Part shown: one piece after another, positions 23,006 to 30,684 of the stretch
Layout: every line of letters begins with the position of its first letter
Position numbering within the stretch: position 1 is the stretch's first letter
Assembly: GCA_027306855.1 (NCBI GenBank)
Contig: DAHUYZ010000017.1
Span: 1 to 38,234 of the forward strand
Reading direction: 5' to 3'
Source of the DNA: Solirubrobacterales bacterium
Lineage (GTDB): Bacteria; Actinomycetota; Thermoleophilia; Solirubrobacterales; Solirubrobacteraceae
Length of the DNA: 38,234 nucleotides
Notes under the pieces: model-generated
The model's input: only the letters and a program-made list of their open reading frames with translations
Databases searched by the model: none
What the model was told of the DNA's origin: nothing
Position numbers and translations under genes: made by a program

Positions 23006-24906
23006 TCGCAACGCCGCCCCAGCCGGTCGTCGCGCTCCAGGAGACCGCGGCGGTCATGTTCCGCGTCAACCAGGTCGGCTATCCCGAAGATGGCCCGAAG
23101 CGCATGCTCGTGATGGCCCGCCGGCGCGTCGCCAGTCGCCGCTTCTCGGTGCTCGACTCGCGCCGTCGTGTGGTGCTGCGCGGAAACGCCGGCTCCACGG
23201 GTCGTTGGAACGGCCGCTATGTCGTCTACACGCTCGACTTCAGTCGCGTGCGCAAGACCGGCCTCTACACGATCCGCTTCGACGGCTCGCGCTCCCCGCG
23301 TGTGCGCGTAGCGAATCCCGCCGGCCTTTACCGTGCGCTCGCCGACGGAGCGCTCTCGTTTCTGCAATCGCAGCGCGACGGGCCCGAAGTCATCCCGGGG
23401 GTCATGCATCGCCGCCCCGCCCACTTATCTGACTCATCGGCCTCCGTCTATGGGATCCCGCGCTTCCACAAGAACGCCCTTGCCGGCCCGCTCGTTCCGA
23501 CCGGCGAACACGTCAACGTCTCCGGCGGCTGGTTCGACGCGGGCGACTACCTGAAATTCGTCGAGACCGCGAGCTTCACGGACGTCGCGCTTCTGTACGC
23601 CGCGCGCGACTACTCGAGCGGCGTTTCAAACCCGGCGGCGCTGCTTGCCGAGGCCAGGCACGGCACCGACTGGCTGCTGCGCATGTGGGACCAGGCCAAA
23701 GGCGTGCTCTACATGCAGGTCGGCATCGGCGACGGCACCCACAGCGAAAGCGTGCTCGGTGATCACGACCTCTGGCGCCTGCCCCAGGCCGACGAACGCA
23801 CCAATCCCAAGCCAGGCTCGCCGAGGTACTTCATCGCGCACCGCCCCGTGTTCGCCGCCAACGCGCCCGGCCAACCGATCAGCCCCAACCTCGCCGGCCG
23901 TATGGCCGCCGCCCTTGGGCTGTGCGCGCAGGTGTTCGCTCACAGCGACCCCGCCTACGCGCAGCGTTGCCTGATCGCCGGCCAGACGATCTACGACCGA
24001 GCAGACACCAACCCGCATGGCGCGCTCGTGACGAGCGTCCCGTTCGGCTACTACACGGAGACCGAATGGCGCGACGACATGGAGCTGGGCGCGGTCGAGC
24101 TGTATCTCGGCACGGCCGCCATCGAAGCGTCCGCGCCGGCCGGCCTGCCGCACCCGCAGGCCCTCTACTACCTCTCGCCGGCGGGCTACTGGGCGAACGC
24201 GTACATCTTGGCCAAGCAGAGCGGTCAGGACTCGCTGAACGTGTATGACGTCTCCTCGCTCGCCGACACCGATCTCGCGCGCATCCTCACGACGCCCGTG
24301 GCGATCCAGGCGATCGAACACAACAACAGCGTCGAAGTCCCGACCGACATCCCCTCGCTGCTGAAGGACCGCCACGATCAGTTGCGCCTCGCGAACCGCC
24401 TGGCAAGGCGCGAACCGTTCGGCCTCGCCAACCCCGCGATGCCCACAGACACGGTCTCCCACGCGCTCGGCTATGCGGTTCAGACCAGGCTCTACGCGGC
24501 GATGGGCGGCGGCAGTTCCTTCCAAGCGCTCGGCCAGCGCCAGCTCGACTGGGTGCTGGGCGCCAACGCCTGGGGCACCTCGTTCGTAGTCGGCGCCGGC
24601 TCTGTCTTCCCGCACTGCCTCGCCTCGCAGATACCGAACCTCTCGGGCTCGCTCAGCGGACGGGGCGCGATCCTGCGCGGAGCGACCGTCAACGGCCCGG
24701 CCGGCGTCAAGGAGCTGCGCGAACTGGGCGCCCCTGAAGGCTTCAGACTCTGCCCTGCGCGCTCCCATCCCGACCCATTTCAGGCCCAGTCCGGCCACGG
24801 CCTCGGCTATCTAGACGACGTCCGCTCGGCCGTCACGTCCGAGCCGACCGACGACCTCGCCGCGCTGACGCTATTGGCATCAGCGCAGTTGGCAGCCGGC
24901 TCCTGA
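23002..24906 (+). CDS. Glycoside hydrolase family 9 (endoglucanase-like)
   Basis: 634 residues. The N-terminal Ig-like domain (FRVNQVGYPEDGPKRMLVM) and the GH9 barrel are both recognisable. The catalytic Asp pair is in GGWFDAGDYLKFV, DWVLGANAWGTSFVVG precedes the cleft, and the acid Glu is probably in VTSEPTDDLAAL near the end. ATG 23002 overlaps the synthase stop as ATGA. There is no signal peptide or lipobox, which is odd for a polysaccharidase; it may act inside, or leave by another route. A hydrolase coupled to a synthase recalls the cellulase of bacterial cellulose operons, which trims or releases chains. Confidence 0.85.
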   Translation: MIATPPQPVVALQETAAVMFRVNQVGYPEDGPKRMLVMARRRVASRRFSVLDSRRRVVLRGNAGSTGRWNGRYVVYTLDFSRVRKTGLYTIRFDGSRSPRVRVANPAGLYRALADGALSFLQSQRDGPEVIPGVMHRRPAHLSDSSASVYGIPRFHKNALAGPLVPTGEHVNVSGGWFDAGDYLKFVETASFTDVALLYAARDYSSGVSNPAALLAEARHGTDWLLRMWDQAKGVLYMQVGIGDGTHSESVLGDHDLWRLPQADERTNPKPGSPRYFIAHRPVFAANAPGQPISPNLAGRMAAALGLCAQVFAHSDPAYAQRCLIAGQTIYDRADTNPHGALVTSVPFGYYTETEWRDDMELGAVELYLGTAAIEASAPAGLPHPQALYYLSPAGYWANAYILAKQSGQDSLNVYDVSSLADTDLARILTTPVAIQAIEHNNSVEVPTDIPSLLKDRHDQLRLANRLARREPFGLANPAMPTDTVSHALGYAVQTRLYAAMGGGSSFQALGQRQLDWVLGANAWGTSFVVGAGSVFPHCLASQIPNLSGSLSGRGAILRGATVNGPAGVKELRELGAPEGFRLCPARSHPDPFQAQSGHGLGYLDDVRSAVTSEPTDDLAALTLLASAQLAAGS

Positions 24907-24913
24907 CGGCCGG

Positions 24914-24989
24914 AGGGCAAGCCTGGCAAGGACGCACCGACCGCGGTGTGCTCTGCACATGAGGGAGGGAGGACGCAGCCAGGCGCCCT
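24914..24989. repeat. Structured intergenic element, copy B
   Basis: Lies between the convergent GH9 and glutamine synthetase genes. A stem AGGGC (24914-24918), an AA bulge, and GCCTGGC (24921-24927) pair perfectly with GCCAGGC (24978-24984) and GCCCT (24985-24989). The core matches copy A: AAGGACGCA (24928-24936), 10 nt, hairpin TGTGC/GCACA (24947-24959) with a 3-nt loop, then TGAG-to-GGACGCA ending at 24977. Core spacings equal those of copy A while the outer stems differ in sequence but still pair. The 3' edge overlaps the glutamine synthetase stop codon. Confidence 0.7.
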
Positions 24990-27141
24990 ACTTGATGAAG
25001 AGCATCTCCGAGTACTTGGGCAGCGGCCAGAGGTCGTCCGCGACCAGCTTCTCCAGGCGATCGGCGATCTGGCGCACGTCGTCCATCGCGGGGATGACCG
25101 TGTCGCGCATGTAGGTCGCCCACTTCATCGCGCCGCTCGGCTGGTTATCGGCGAGGTTCGCGTCCTCGAGCTTGACGAGCGCGAAGTGCAGCTCCTTGAC
25201 GAGCGGCTCCACCTCGCCGACGAGCTCGTCCAGGCCGCTTGCCTTCAACTCGTTCAGATGCCTGACCGCGGCAGGCAGCAGCATCGTGCGAGCGATCTGA
25301 GCGGCCGTCTCGGCCTCGATGTTGATCTTCACGGCGTACTGCTCCGTAAAGACCTCCAGCCGCGACTCCAGCTCGCGCTTGGAGAGGACCTTGTACTTCT
25401 TGAACGCCGCCAGTGTCTGCTTGTCAATCAGCCACGGCAGCGCGTCAGGTGTCGTGCGCAGGTTCGCAAGGCCTCGCTTCTCGGCCTCTTCGTGCCACTC
25501 CTGCGAGTAGTTGTCTCCGCCGAACACGACCTGCTTGTTCGCCGTCCAGCTCTCCTTGACGACTTTCGCGACGGCCTTCTCCAGGCTTGCGCCCGGGCTC
25601 TTCAGCGCACGCTTCAGCGCGTCGGCCAGCTCGTCGATCGCCTCGGCCACGATCGTGTTCAGCACCGTGTTCGGCAGCGCCGGCGACATGCTCGACCCGA
25701 GCGCCCTGAACTCGAACTTGTTGCCCGTAAAGGCGAACGGGCTCGTCCGGTTGCGGTCCCCGCCGTGTAGCGGAAGCGCGGGCAGTACCGGCGTTCCAAG
25801 ACCCAAGAACGACCCCGGCTTGGACGCCTGCGCCTTGCCCGACTCGATCGCCCCATACACGCGCTCGAGCTCCGCGCCCAAGAAGATCGAGATGATCGCA
25901 GGCGGCGCCTCGTTCGCGCCGAGCCTGTGGTCCTGTCCGGGATTGGCGATCGACGCCCTCAGCAGCGCCTGGTGCTTGTTGACCGCTTGGATCACCGCCG
26001 TGCAGAAGAACAAGAACGACAGGTTCTCGTGCGGCGTGTCGCCAGGATCGAGCAGGTTCAGGCCCGTGTCCGTGCCCATCGACCAGTTGTTGTGCTTGCC
26101 CGACCCATTGACTCCGGCAAACGGCTTCTCGTGCAGCAGGCAAACCAGGCCGTATTTGCGCGCCACGTTCTGCAGCAGCTGCATCGTCAGCATCTGATGG
26201 TCGGCGCCCACATTCGAGTTCTCGAAGATCGGTGCGATCTCGTACTGGTTCGGCGCGACCTCGTTGTGTCTCGTCTTGACCGGCACGCCCAGCTTCGCCA
26301 GCTCACGCTCGGTCTCGAGCATGCACGCGAGGATCCTCTCGGGGATCGACCCGAAGTAGTGGTCGTCGAGCTCGTGCCCCTTCGGCGGCTTTGCGCCGAA
26401 CAGCGTCCTGCCGGTCGTCAGCAGGTCAGGGCGCTCGAAGTAGTACTGCTCGTCGATCAAGAAGTACTCCTGCTCGCAGCCGATCGTCGTGAACACTCTC
26501 GCGGCGTCGCTGATGCCGAGCAGCTTGAGCGCCCGCACCGCCGCGCCCGACAGCGCGTCCATCGAGCGCAGCAGAGGGATCTTGTGGTCGAGCGCCTCGC
26601 CCGTCCACGACGTGAACGCCGTCGGGATGCACAGCAGCGCACCGTTCGGGTTCTCGAGGATGAACGCCGGGCTCGTCGGGTCCCAGGCGGTGTAGCCGCG
26701 GGCCTCGAACGTCGCCCTGATCCCGCCCGTCGGGAAGCTCGATGCGTCCGGCTCGCCCTGGATCAGCTCCTTGCCCGAGAACTCGGCGATCGCGGTGCCG
26801 TCGCCGGCCGGCCCATAGAAGGAGTCGTGCTTCTCGGCCGTCGACCCCGTCAGCGGCTGGAACCAGTGCGTGAAGTGGGTAGCACCCCGCTCCATCGCCC
26901 ATTCCTTCATCGCCTGCGCAACCCCGTCGGCGAGTGTCGTGTCGAGCGCCTCGCCGCGCTCCAATGTGCGCTGCAGCGCCTTGAACACGTGCTTCGGCAG
27001 CCTGCGGCGCTGAACCGCGACGCTGAACACGTTCGAGGCAAAGATCTGGTTGTCGGGAAGGGTCAGGTCCTGCGAGCCGAGCGCGCTCCCGTTGGCGCTC
27101 CACTGCGCGGCTGTCACGTTGTGCTGGCGGATCCTTGGCAT
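24988..27141 (-). CDS. glnN: Type III glutamine synthetase
   Basis: 717 residues, the size of the GSIII class (about 700-730), far longer than the GSI enzymes of about 450-470 residues. It makes glutamine from glutamate, ammonia and [17 protein letters not shown] and the [13 protein letters not shown] block at the N-terminus are GSIII-specific. Active-site blocks [40 protein letters not shown] and [17 protein letters not shown] are all present. An AGGAGG lies 14 nt before ATG 27141, a rather long spacing, and overlaps the end of a small upstream frame. Adenylylation control as in GSI is not expected. Confidence 0.95.
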   Translation of the reverse strand: MPRIRQHNVTAAQWSANGSALGSQDLTLPDNQIFASNVFSVAVQRRRLPKHVFKALQRTLERGEALDTTLADGVAQAMKEWAMERGATHFTHWFQPLTGSTAEKHDSFYGPAGDGTAIAEFSGKELIQGEPDASSFPTGGIRATFEARGYTAWDPTSPAFILENPNGALLCIPTAFTSWTGEALDHKIPLLRSMDALSGAAVRALKLLGISDAARVFTTIGCEQEYFLIDEQYYFERPDLLTTGRTLFGAKPPKGHELDDHYFGSIPERILACMLETERELAKLGVPVKTRHNEVAPNQYEIAPIFENSNVGADHQMLTMQLLQNVARKYGLVCLLHEKPFAGVNGSGKHNNWSMGTDTGLNLLDPGDTPHENLSFLFFCTAVIQAVNKHQALLRASIANPGQDHRLGANEAPPAIISIFLGAELERVYGAIESGKAQASKPGSFLGLGTPVLPALPLHGGDRNRTSPFAFTGNKFEFRALGSSMSPALPNTVLNTIVAEAIDELADALKRALKSPGASLEKAVAKVVKESWTANKQVVFGGDNYSQEWHEEAEKRGLANLRTTPDALPWLIDKQTLAAFKKYKVLSKRELESRLEVFTEQYAVKINIEAETAAQIARTMLLPAAVRHLNELKASGLDELVGEVEPLVKELHFALVKLEDANLADNQPSGAMKWATYMRDTVIPAMDDVRQIADRLEKLVADDLWPLPKYSEMLFIK

Positions 27142-27150
27142 GAGCGGGCT

Positions 27151-27249
27151 TCAGTCCTCCTGGTTGCAGTCCTGGTCGTCTTGCGACGCGTTCTCTGTTC
27201 GACCCGCTGCTTCGGGCACGCGGTCGTCGGGCACGGGCCCAAACGCCAT
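27151..27249 (-). CDS. Possible leader peptide upstream of glnN
   Basis: A 32-codon frame from ATG 27249 (or 27 codons from an internal GTG) that ends 9 nt before glnN. The last residues are TENASQDDQDCNQED, with three Gln and two Asn in the final 13 codons. Its stop overlaps the glnN ribosome site, so translation could influence glnN initiation. No ribosome site precedes it, and a TACGAT hexamer overlaps its ATG. It may be chance; I give it low confidence. Confidence 0.25.
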   Translation of the reverse strand: MAFGPVPDDRVPEAAGRTENASQDDQDCNQED

Positions 27250-27314
27250 CGTAATGGCAAGACGGCTCGCCGGTGTAGCTCGTCTGGCGAAAGTCTTTGC
27301 GCGATCTTTCGACA

Positions 27315-27329
27315 GGCGGCCAAACCGCC
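27315..27329 (-). terminator. Hairpin after the lipoprotein gene
   Basis: GGCGG (27315-27319) pairs with CCGCC (27325-27329) around a 5-nt loop, 12 nt beyond the stop of the minus-strand lipoprotein gene. It is short and has no T-run; a weak terminator candidate. Confidence 0.35.
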
Positions 27330-27340
27330 CCGCGGCGGGT

Positions 27341-28036
27341 CTACGGAGCGGCAGGCTGCGGGTTGAGCGGGACGGGGGGCGAGCCCTGCGCGACACGGCC
27401 CGTTTCCGGGTTGACGTGCGTCTTGGGCGGGCGGCCTGCGATATCGACCGTGAACATACCGGCCGGCGCTCCGCCGCCTTCGAGCGTCGCCTTCGCCTTG
27501 CCGTCGAGGCCCGCCGCGACTGCGTAGTGCACGGTCTGCGTTCCGGCCTTAACGGGCGTCACGTGCCAGACGAACGTACTGGTCGCGCCGGGCGCGAGCG
27601 TTCCGAGCGCCCACGTATGCACGAACGTGGTCACCCCACCGCCCGGCTGGTTGACCGTCTGGGTAAGCACCGGCGGCCTGGCGATCGGCCCCGGGCCCTG
27701 GTTGACGATCCAGGTCGGCCGTTCCCTGGCCGCGAGACCCGGATATTCGCTCTGATAAGAGAGCGAGTCGAGCGTCACCGCCACGTCGGGGATCGTCTTC
27801 GCGCCCGCGTTTCGCACCGCGATCTCGAGCGTCGTGTCGCGCGCGATCGCCTGCTTGGCCGGGAAGCGCGCGCTCGCGATCTCGACTGGATAGCTGCCGC
27901 TCGGCTCGCCCGCGTCGCGCTTTGCTTCTCCGCATCCGCTCGCGAGCAGGGCTGCCGGGACGCCGCACAAGGCGAGCAAAGACAGCCGCACGACGCTAGC
28001 GCCCAAGACCCGTGTCCTCACAACCCGAGCCACCAT
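27341..28036 (-). CDS. Predicted lipoprotein with a CARDB-like beta domain
   Basis: 231 residues. The N-terminus is basic, then hydrophobic, ending in the lipobox LASGC (Cys about residue 35). The following domain has the alternating hydrophobic pattern of an Ig/CARDB-like fold (TTLEIAVRNAGAKTIPDVAV and LGTLAPGATSTFVWHVTPV), followed by a Pro-rich tail. It is therefore an outside, lipid-anchored beta-sandwich protein without catalytic residues that I can see. It is divergent from the MlaE operon, so a role at the membrane with that transporter is possible but unproven. Confidence 0.7.
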   Translation of the reverse strand: MVARVVRTRVLGASVVRLSLLALCGVPAALLASGCGEAKRDAGEPSGSYPVEIASARFPAKQAIARDTTLEIAVRNAGAKTIPDVAVTLDSLSYQSEYPGLAARERPTWIVNQGPGPIARPPVLTQTVNQPGGGVTTFVHTWALGTLAPGATSTFVWHVTPVKAGTQTVHYAVAAGLDGKAKATLEGGGAPAGMFTVDIAGRPPKTHVNPETGRVAQGSPPVPLNPQPAAP

Positions 28037-28108
28037 ACCAGGGGCGCCGGGGGCGCCGCTCGCGCCGTCCGTCCGTAATCGGCCGTGGCGTTCGGCCTGC
28101 CGATCACA

Positions 28109-28114
28109 TAGAGT
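28109..28114 (+). promoter_or_regulatory. Candidate -10 (TAGAGT) of the MlaE-MlaE-MlaF operon
   Basis: TAGAGT lies 55 nt before ATG 28170, which itself has a GAGGAGGG ribosome site, so this operon would have an ordinary leader. The -35 is unclear. Confidence 0.35.
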
Positions 28115-28169
28115 TTGGCCGTGCGGTCAACCGTCGGGGGCGACCGCTGTCCGAGGAGGGACGCTTCAG

Positions 28170-28976
28170 ATGGTTCGCAGCATCGCCGATAGGGCCTTCC
28201 TTCCCACGAGGGGCCTTCTCGAGGAGGTCGGTGACATGGTCGTCCTCACCGGCAGGACGATCCTCTCAGCGCTGCGCCCGCCCTACCCGTACGGAGGCGA
28301 GCTCGTCTCGCAGTTCCTGTTCGTGCTGCGGCTCGTCTGGTTTCCGCTGCTCATCACGACCGTCGCGATCAGCTACGGCGCCCCCGGCATCCAGGCAGCG
28401 AACTTCCTGCGCCTCGCCGGCGCGCTCGACCGGCTCGGTGGCTTCTTCGTGCTCGCCGCTATCCGCGAAATCGGGCCGCTCATCACTTCGACGGTGGTCG
28501 CCGGCATTGCCGGCACGGCGATCACCGCCGACCTCGGCGCCCGCAAGATTCGCGAGGAGCTCGACGCTTTGCAGGTGCTCGGCGTCGACCCCGTCAAGAA
28601 CCTTGTCGTCCCGCGCTTTCTCTCGCTGATGATGGTGACCGCGCTGTTCGACCTGTTCGCGCTGCTGTTCGGCCTGTTCGGCGGAATCCTCGCAGCGGTC
28701 GTCAACGGCCAGCCGCTGGGGCCGTTCTGGGCGACGTTCTTCGCCAACACGACCACCGTCGACCTGTGGGGCTCGGTGCTCAAGTCGATGATCTTCGGAG
28801 CAGTCATCGCGATCGTCTGCTGCTACAAGGGGATGACCGCCTCCGGCGGCGCCGAGGGCGTCGGGCGCGCCGTCAACCAAGCGGTTGTGATCACATTCCT
28901 CGCGAACGGCACGTTCAACTACATCTTCACGCAGATGCTGCTCGCGACGCACCCGAACATCTTGGTGATCAAGTAA
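28170..28976 (+). CDS. MlaE/YrbE-family lipid ABC permease, first subunit
   Basis: 268 residues with about five membrane segments. The MlaE family block AIREIGPLITSTVVAGIAGTAITADLGARKI, read in parts as REIGPLITS and AGTAITADLG, is diagnostic, with the coupling-helix segment EELDALQVLGVDPV next. It belongs to the YrbE permeases that pair with MCE proteins to move lipids across the envelope. Its stop and the next ATG share one base (TAATG), so the two permeases are coupled and probably form a heterodimer. Confidence 0.92.
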   Translation: MVRSIADRAFLPTRGLLEEVGDMVVLTGRTILSALRPPYPYGGELVSQFLFVLRLVWFPLLITTVAISYGAPGIQAANFLRLAGALDRLGGFFVLAAIREIGPLITSTVVAGIAGTAITADLGARKIREELDALQVLGVDPVKNLVVPRFLSLMMVTALFDLFALLFGLFGGILAAVVNGQPLGPFWATFFANTTTVDLWGSVLKSMIFGAVIAIVCCYKGMTASGGAEGVGRAVNQAVVITFLANGTFNYIFTQMLLATHPNILVIK

Positions 28977-29776
28977 TGAATGACCTGCTCGCGATGCCGC
29001 GCGGCTGGTTCGCGGAGACGGGCCAGATCGGCAGCTTCCTAACGCACGTCGTCGGCGACGTCTGGAGCCTGCGCGTGCTGCGCTTCTTCGGCGAGACGGT
29101 CCGCCAGGCCGGCATCCTGATCATGGGCTCGGCGGTCATCATCTGGGCGCTCGTGTTCGTCATCGGACTCGGCACGTGCGGAATCCAGGCGGCCTACTTC
29201 AACGAGCAGCTGGGCACCGTTGCCTACTCCGGTGTCTACGCCGCGTGGTGCAACCTGCGCGAGGCGATCCCCTACGCCTTCGGCTACATGATGGCCGCGA
29301 AGGTCGGCACGGGGATCGTGGCCGAGCTCGGCGCTATGCGGATCTCCGACGAGATCGACGCTCTCGAGGTCATGGGCCTCGACTCGGTCACGTTCCTTTG
29401 CGCGACGCGCCTGCTCGCCTCCTGGATCGTGCTCCCGTTCGTCTACATCGCCGGCGTCGGGATCGCGTTCCTCGCCTCATACATAGCGATCGTCCACCAG
29501 GTCAAAGTCGTCTCCTCCGGCGGCTACTCCCTGATCTTCTGGGAGTTCCAGAACCCGCTCGACATGCTCTACAGCCTTATCAAGGGGATGGTGATGGCGA
29601 CGGCGATCGTGCTCGTCGGCTGCTACTACGGCTACAACGCGAGCGGCGGGCCGGTCGGCGTAGGCACCGCGACCGCCAAGTCAATGGTCCTCAACCTCGT
29701 GCTCGTTACGCTGATAGGGATGCTCGGAACACAGGTCTTCTGGGGCGGCAGCCCGAACGCGCCGGTTGGCGGCTGA
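28976..29776 (+). CDS. MlaE/YrbE-family lipid ABC permease, second subunit
   Basis: 266 residues and the same family as the preceding gene, with about 20 extra residues before the first membrane segment. KVGTGIVAELGAMRISDEIDALEVMGLD carries the family core (read as KVGTGIVAELG and DEIDALEVMG). ASGGPVGVGTATAKSMV near the end matches the family. The sequence differs clearly from the first subunit, which fits the YrbE-A/YrbE-B pairs of actinobacteria. It is followed after 20 nt by the ATPase gene. Confidence 0.92.
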   Translation: MNDLLAMPRGWFAETGQIGSFLTHVVGDVWSLRVLRFFGETVRQAGILIMGSAVIIWALVFVIGLGTCGIQAAYFNEQLGTVAYSGVYAAWCNLREAIPYAFGYMMAAKVGTGIVAELGAMRISDEIDALEVMGLDSVTFLCATRLLASWIVLPFVYIAGVGIAFLASYIAIVHQVKVVSSGGYSLIFWEFQNPLDMLYSLIKGMVMATAIVLVGCYYGYNASGGPVGVGTATAKSMVLNLVLVTLIGMLGTQVFWGGSPNAPVGG

Positions 29777-29796
29777 CGGGCGGGTAAGGGCTCGAT

Positions 29797-30639
29797 ATGG
29801 CGACGCGCCAGCAGCACAGACCCAGTGGCCACCAGGGCGAGGCCGAATTCCAGTGGCACACCGGCGTCCATCACCCGACCGGTGTCCCCGACGCGATCGA
29901 GTTCATAAAAGTTTACAAGGCGTTTGGCGCAAACCACGTGCTTCAGGGCCTCGACCTAGGGCTGCCGGAAGGGCGCATCTCGATGATCCTCGGCCCGTCG
30001 GGGACCGGCAAGTCGGTGTGCATCAAGCATATGGTCGGGCTGATGTACCCCGACGAGGGCGACGTGCTGATCGAGGGGCAGTCGGTTCCTTCGCTGCCCG
30101 ACGACGAGTTGTTCGAGATGCGCAAGAAGTTCGGCGTGCTCTTCCAGGACGGCGCCCTGTTCGGCTCGCTCAACCTGTACGACAACGTCGCCTTCCCGCT
30201 GCGCCAGCACACCGAGAAGGGCGAGGACGAGATCCAGGAGATCGTGATGCGCCGCCTGCACGAGGTCGGCCTCGGCGACGCGATCGCGAAGATGCCAAAC
30301 GAGCTCTCCGGCGGCATGCGCAAGCGCGCCGGCTTCGCGCGCGCGCTCGTGCTCGACCCCAAGATCGTCCTGTTCGACGAGCCCGACTCCGGGCTCGACC
30401 CCGTCCGCACGGCGCTCTTGTGCGAACTGATCAAAGAGGTCCACGCAGAGAACGGTGGCACCTACGTCGTCATCACACACGACATCATGAGCGCGCGCCG
30501 CGTCGCCGAACACATCGCGGTGCTCTGGCGCGGGCGGATCGTCGAGTCCGGACCGACCGCCGAGCTGCTCGAGTCCGAGAACGCGTTCGTCCGCCAGTTC
30601 CTCTCGGGCGAATCTCACGGGCCTCTTGGCATGGATTAG
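29797..30639 (+). CDS. MlaF-type ABC transporter ATPase
   Basis: 280 residues. Walker A GPSGTGKS (66-73), Q-loop in VLFQDGALFGSL, signature LSGGMRKR, Walker B IVLFDEPDSGLDPV and the H-loop THD are all intact, so it should be an active ATPase. DGALFGSLNLYDNVAFPLR matches the MlaF/Mkl group that energises MCE lipid transport. A 30-residue His- and Gly-rich N-terminal tail precedes the domain. It completes a permease-permease-ATPase set, but no MCE (MlaD) gene follows. Confidence 0.93.
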   Translation: MATRQQHRPSGHQGEAEFQWHTGVHHPTGVPDAIEFIKVYKAFGANHVLQGLDLGLPEGRISMILGPSGTGKSVCIKHMVGLMYPDEGDVLIEGQSVPSLPDDELFEMRKKFGVLFQDGALFGSLNLYDNVAFPLRQHTEKGEDEIQEIVMRRLHEVGLGDAIAKMPNELSGGMRKRAGFARALVLDPKIVLFDEPDSGLDPVRTALLCELIKEVHAENGGTYVVITHDIMSARRVAEHIAVLWRGRIVESGPTAELLESENAFVRQFLSGESHGPLGMD

Positions 30640-30670
30640 ATCCCCCGGCGATGAGAGGCGGCCTATTGGT

Positions 30671-30676
30671 TAGCCT
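30671..30676 (+). promoter_or_regulatory. Candidate -10 (TAGCCT) of the MMPL gene
   Basis: TAGCCT ends 8 nt before GTG 30685, fitting a separate leaderless start for the transporter and supporting that GTG over ATG 30700. Confidence 0.4.
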
Positions 30677-30684
30677 CACAAGCT

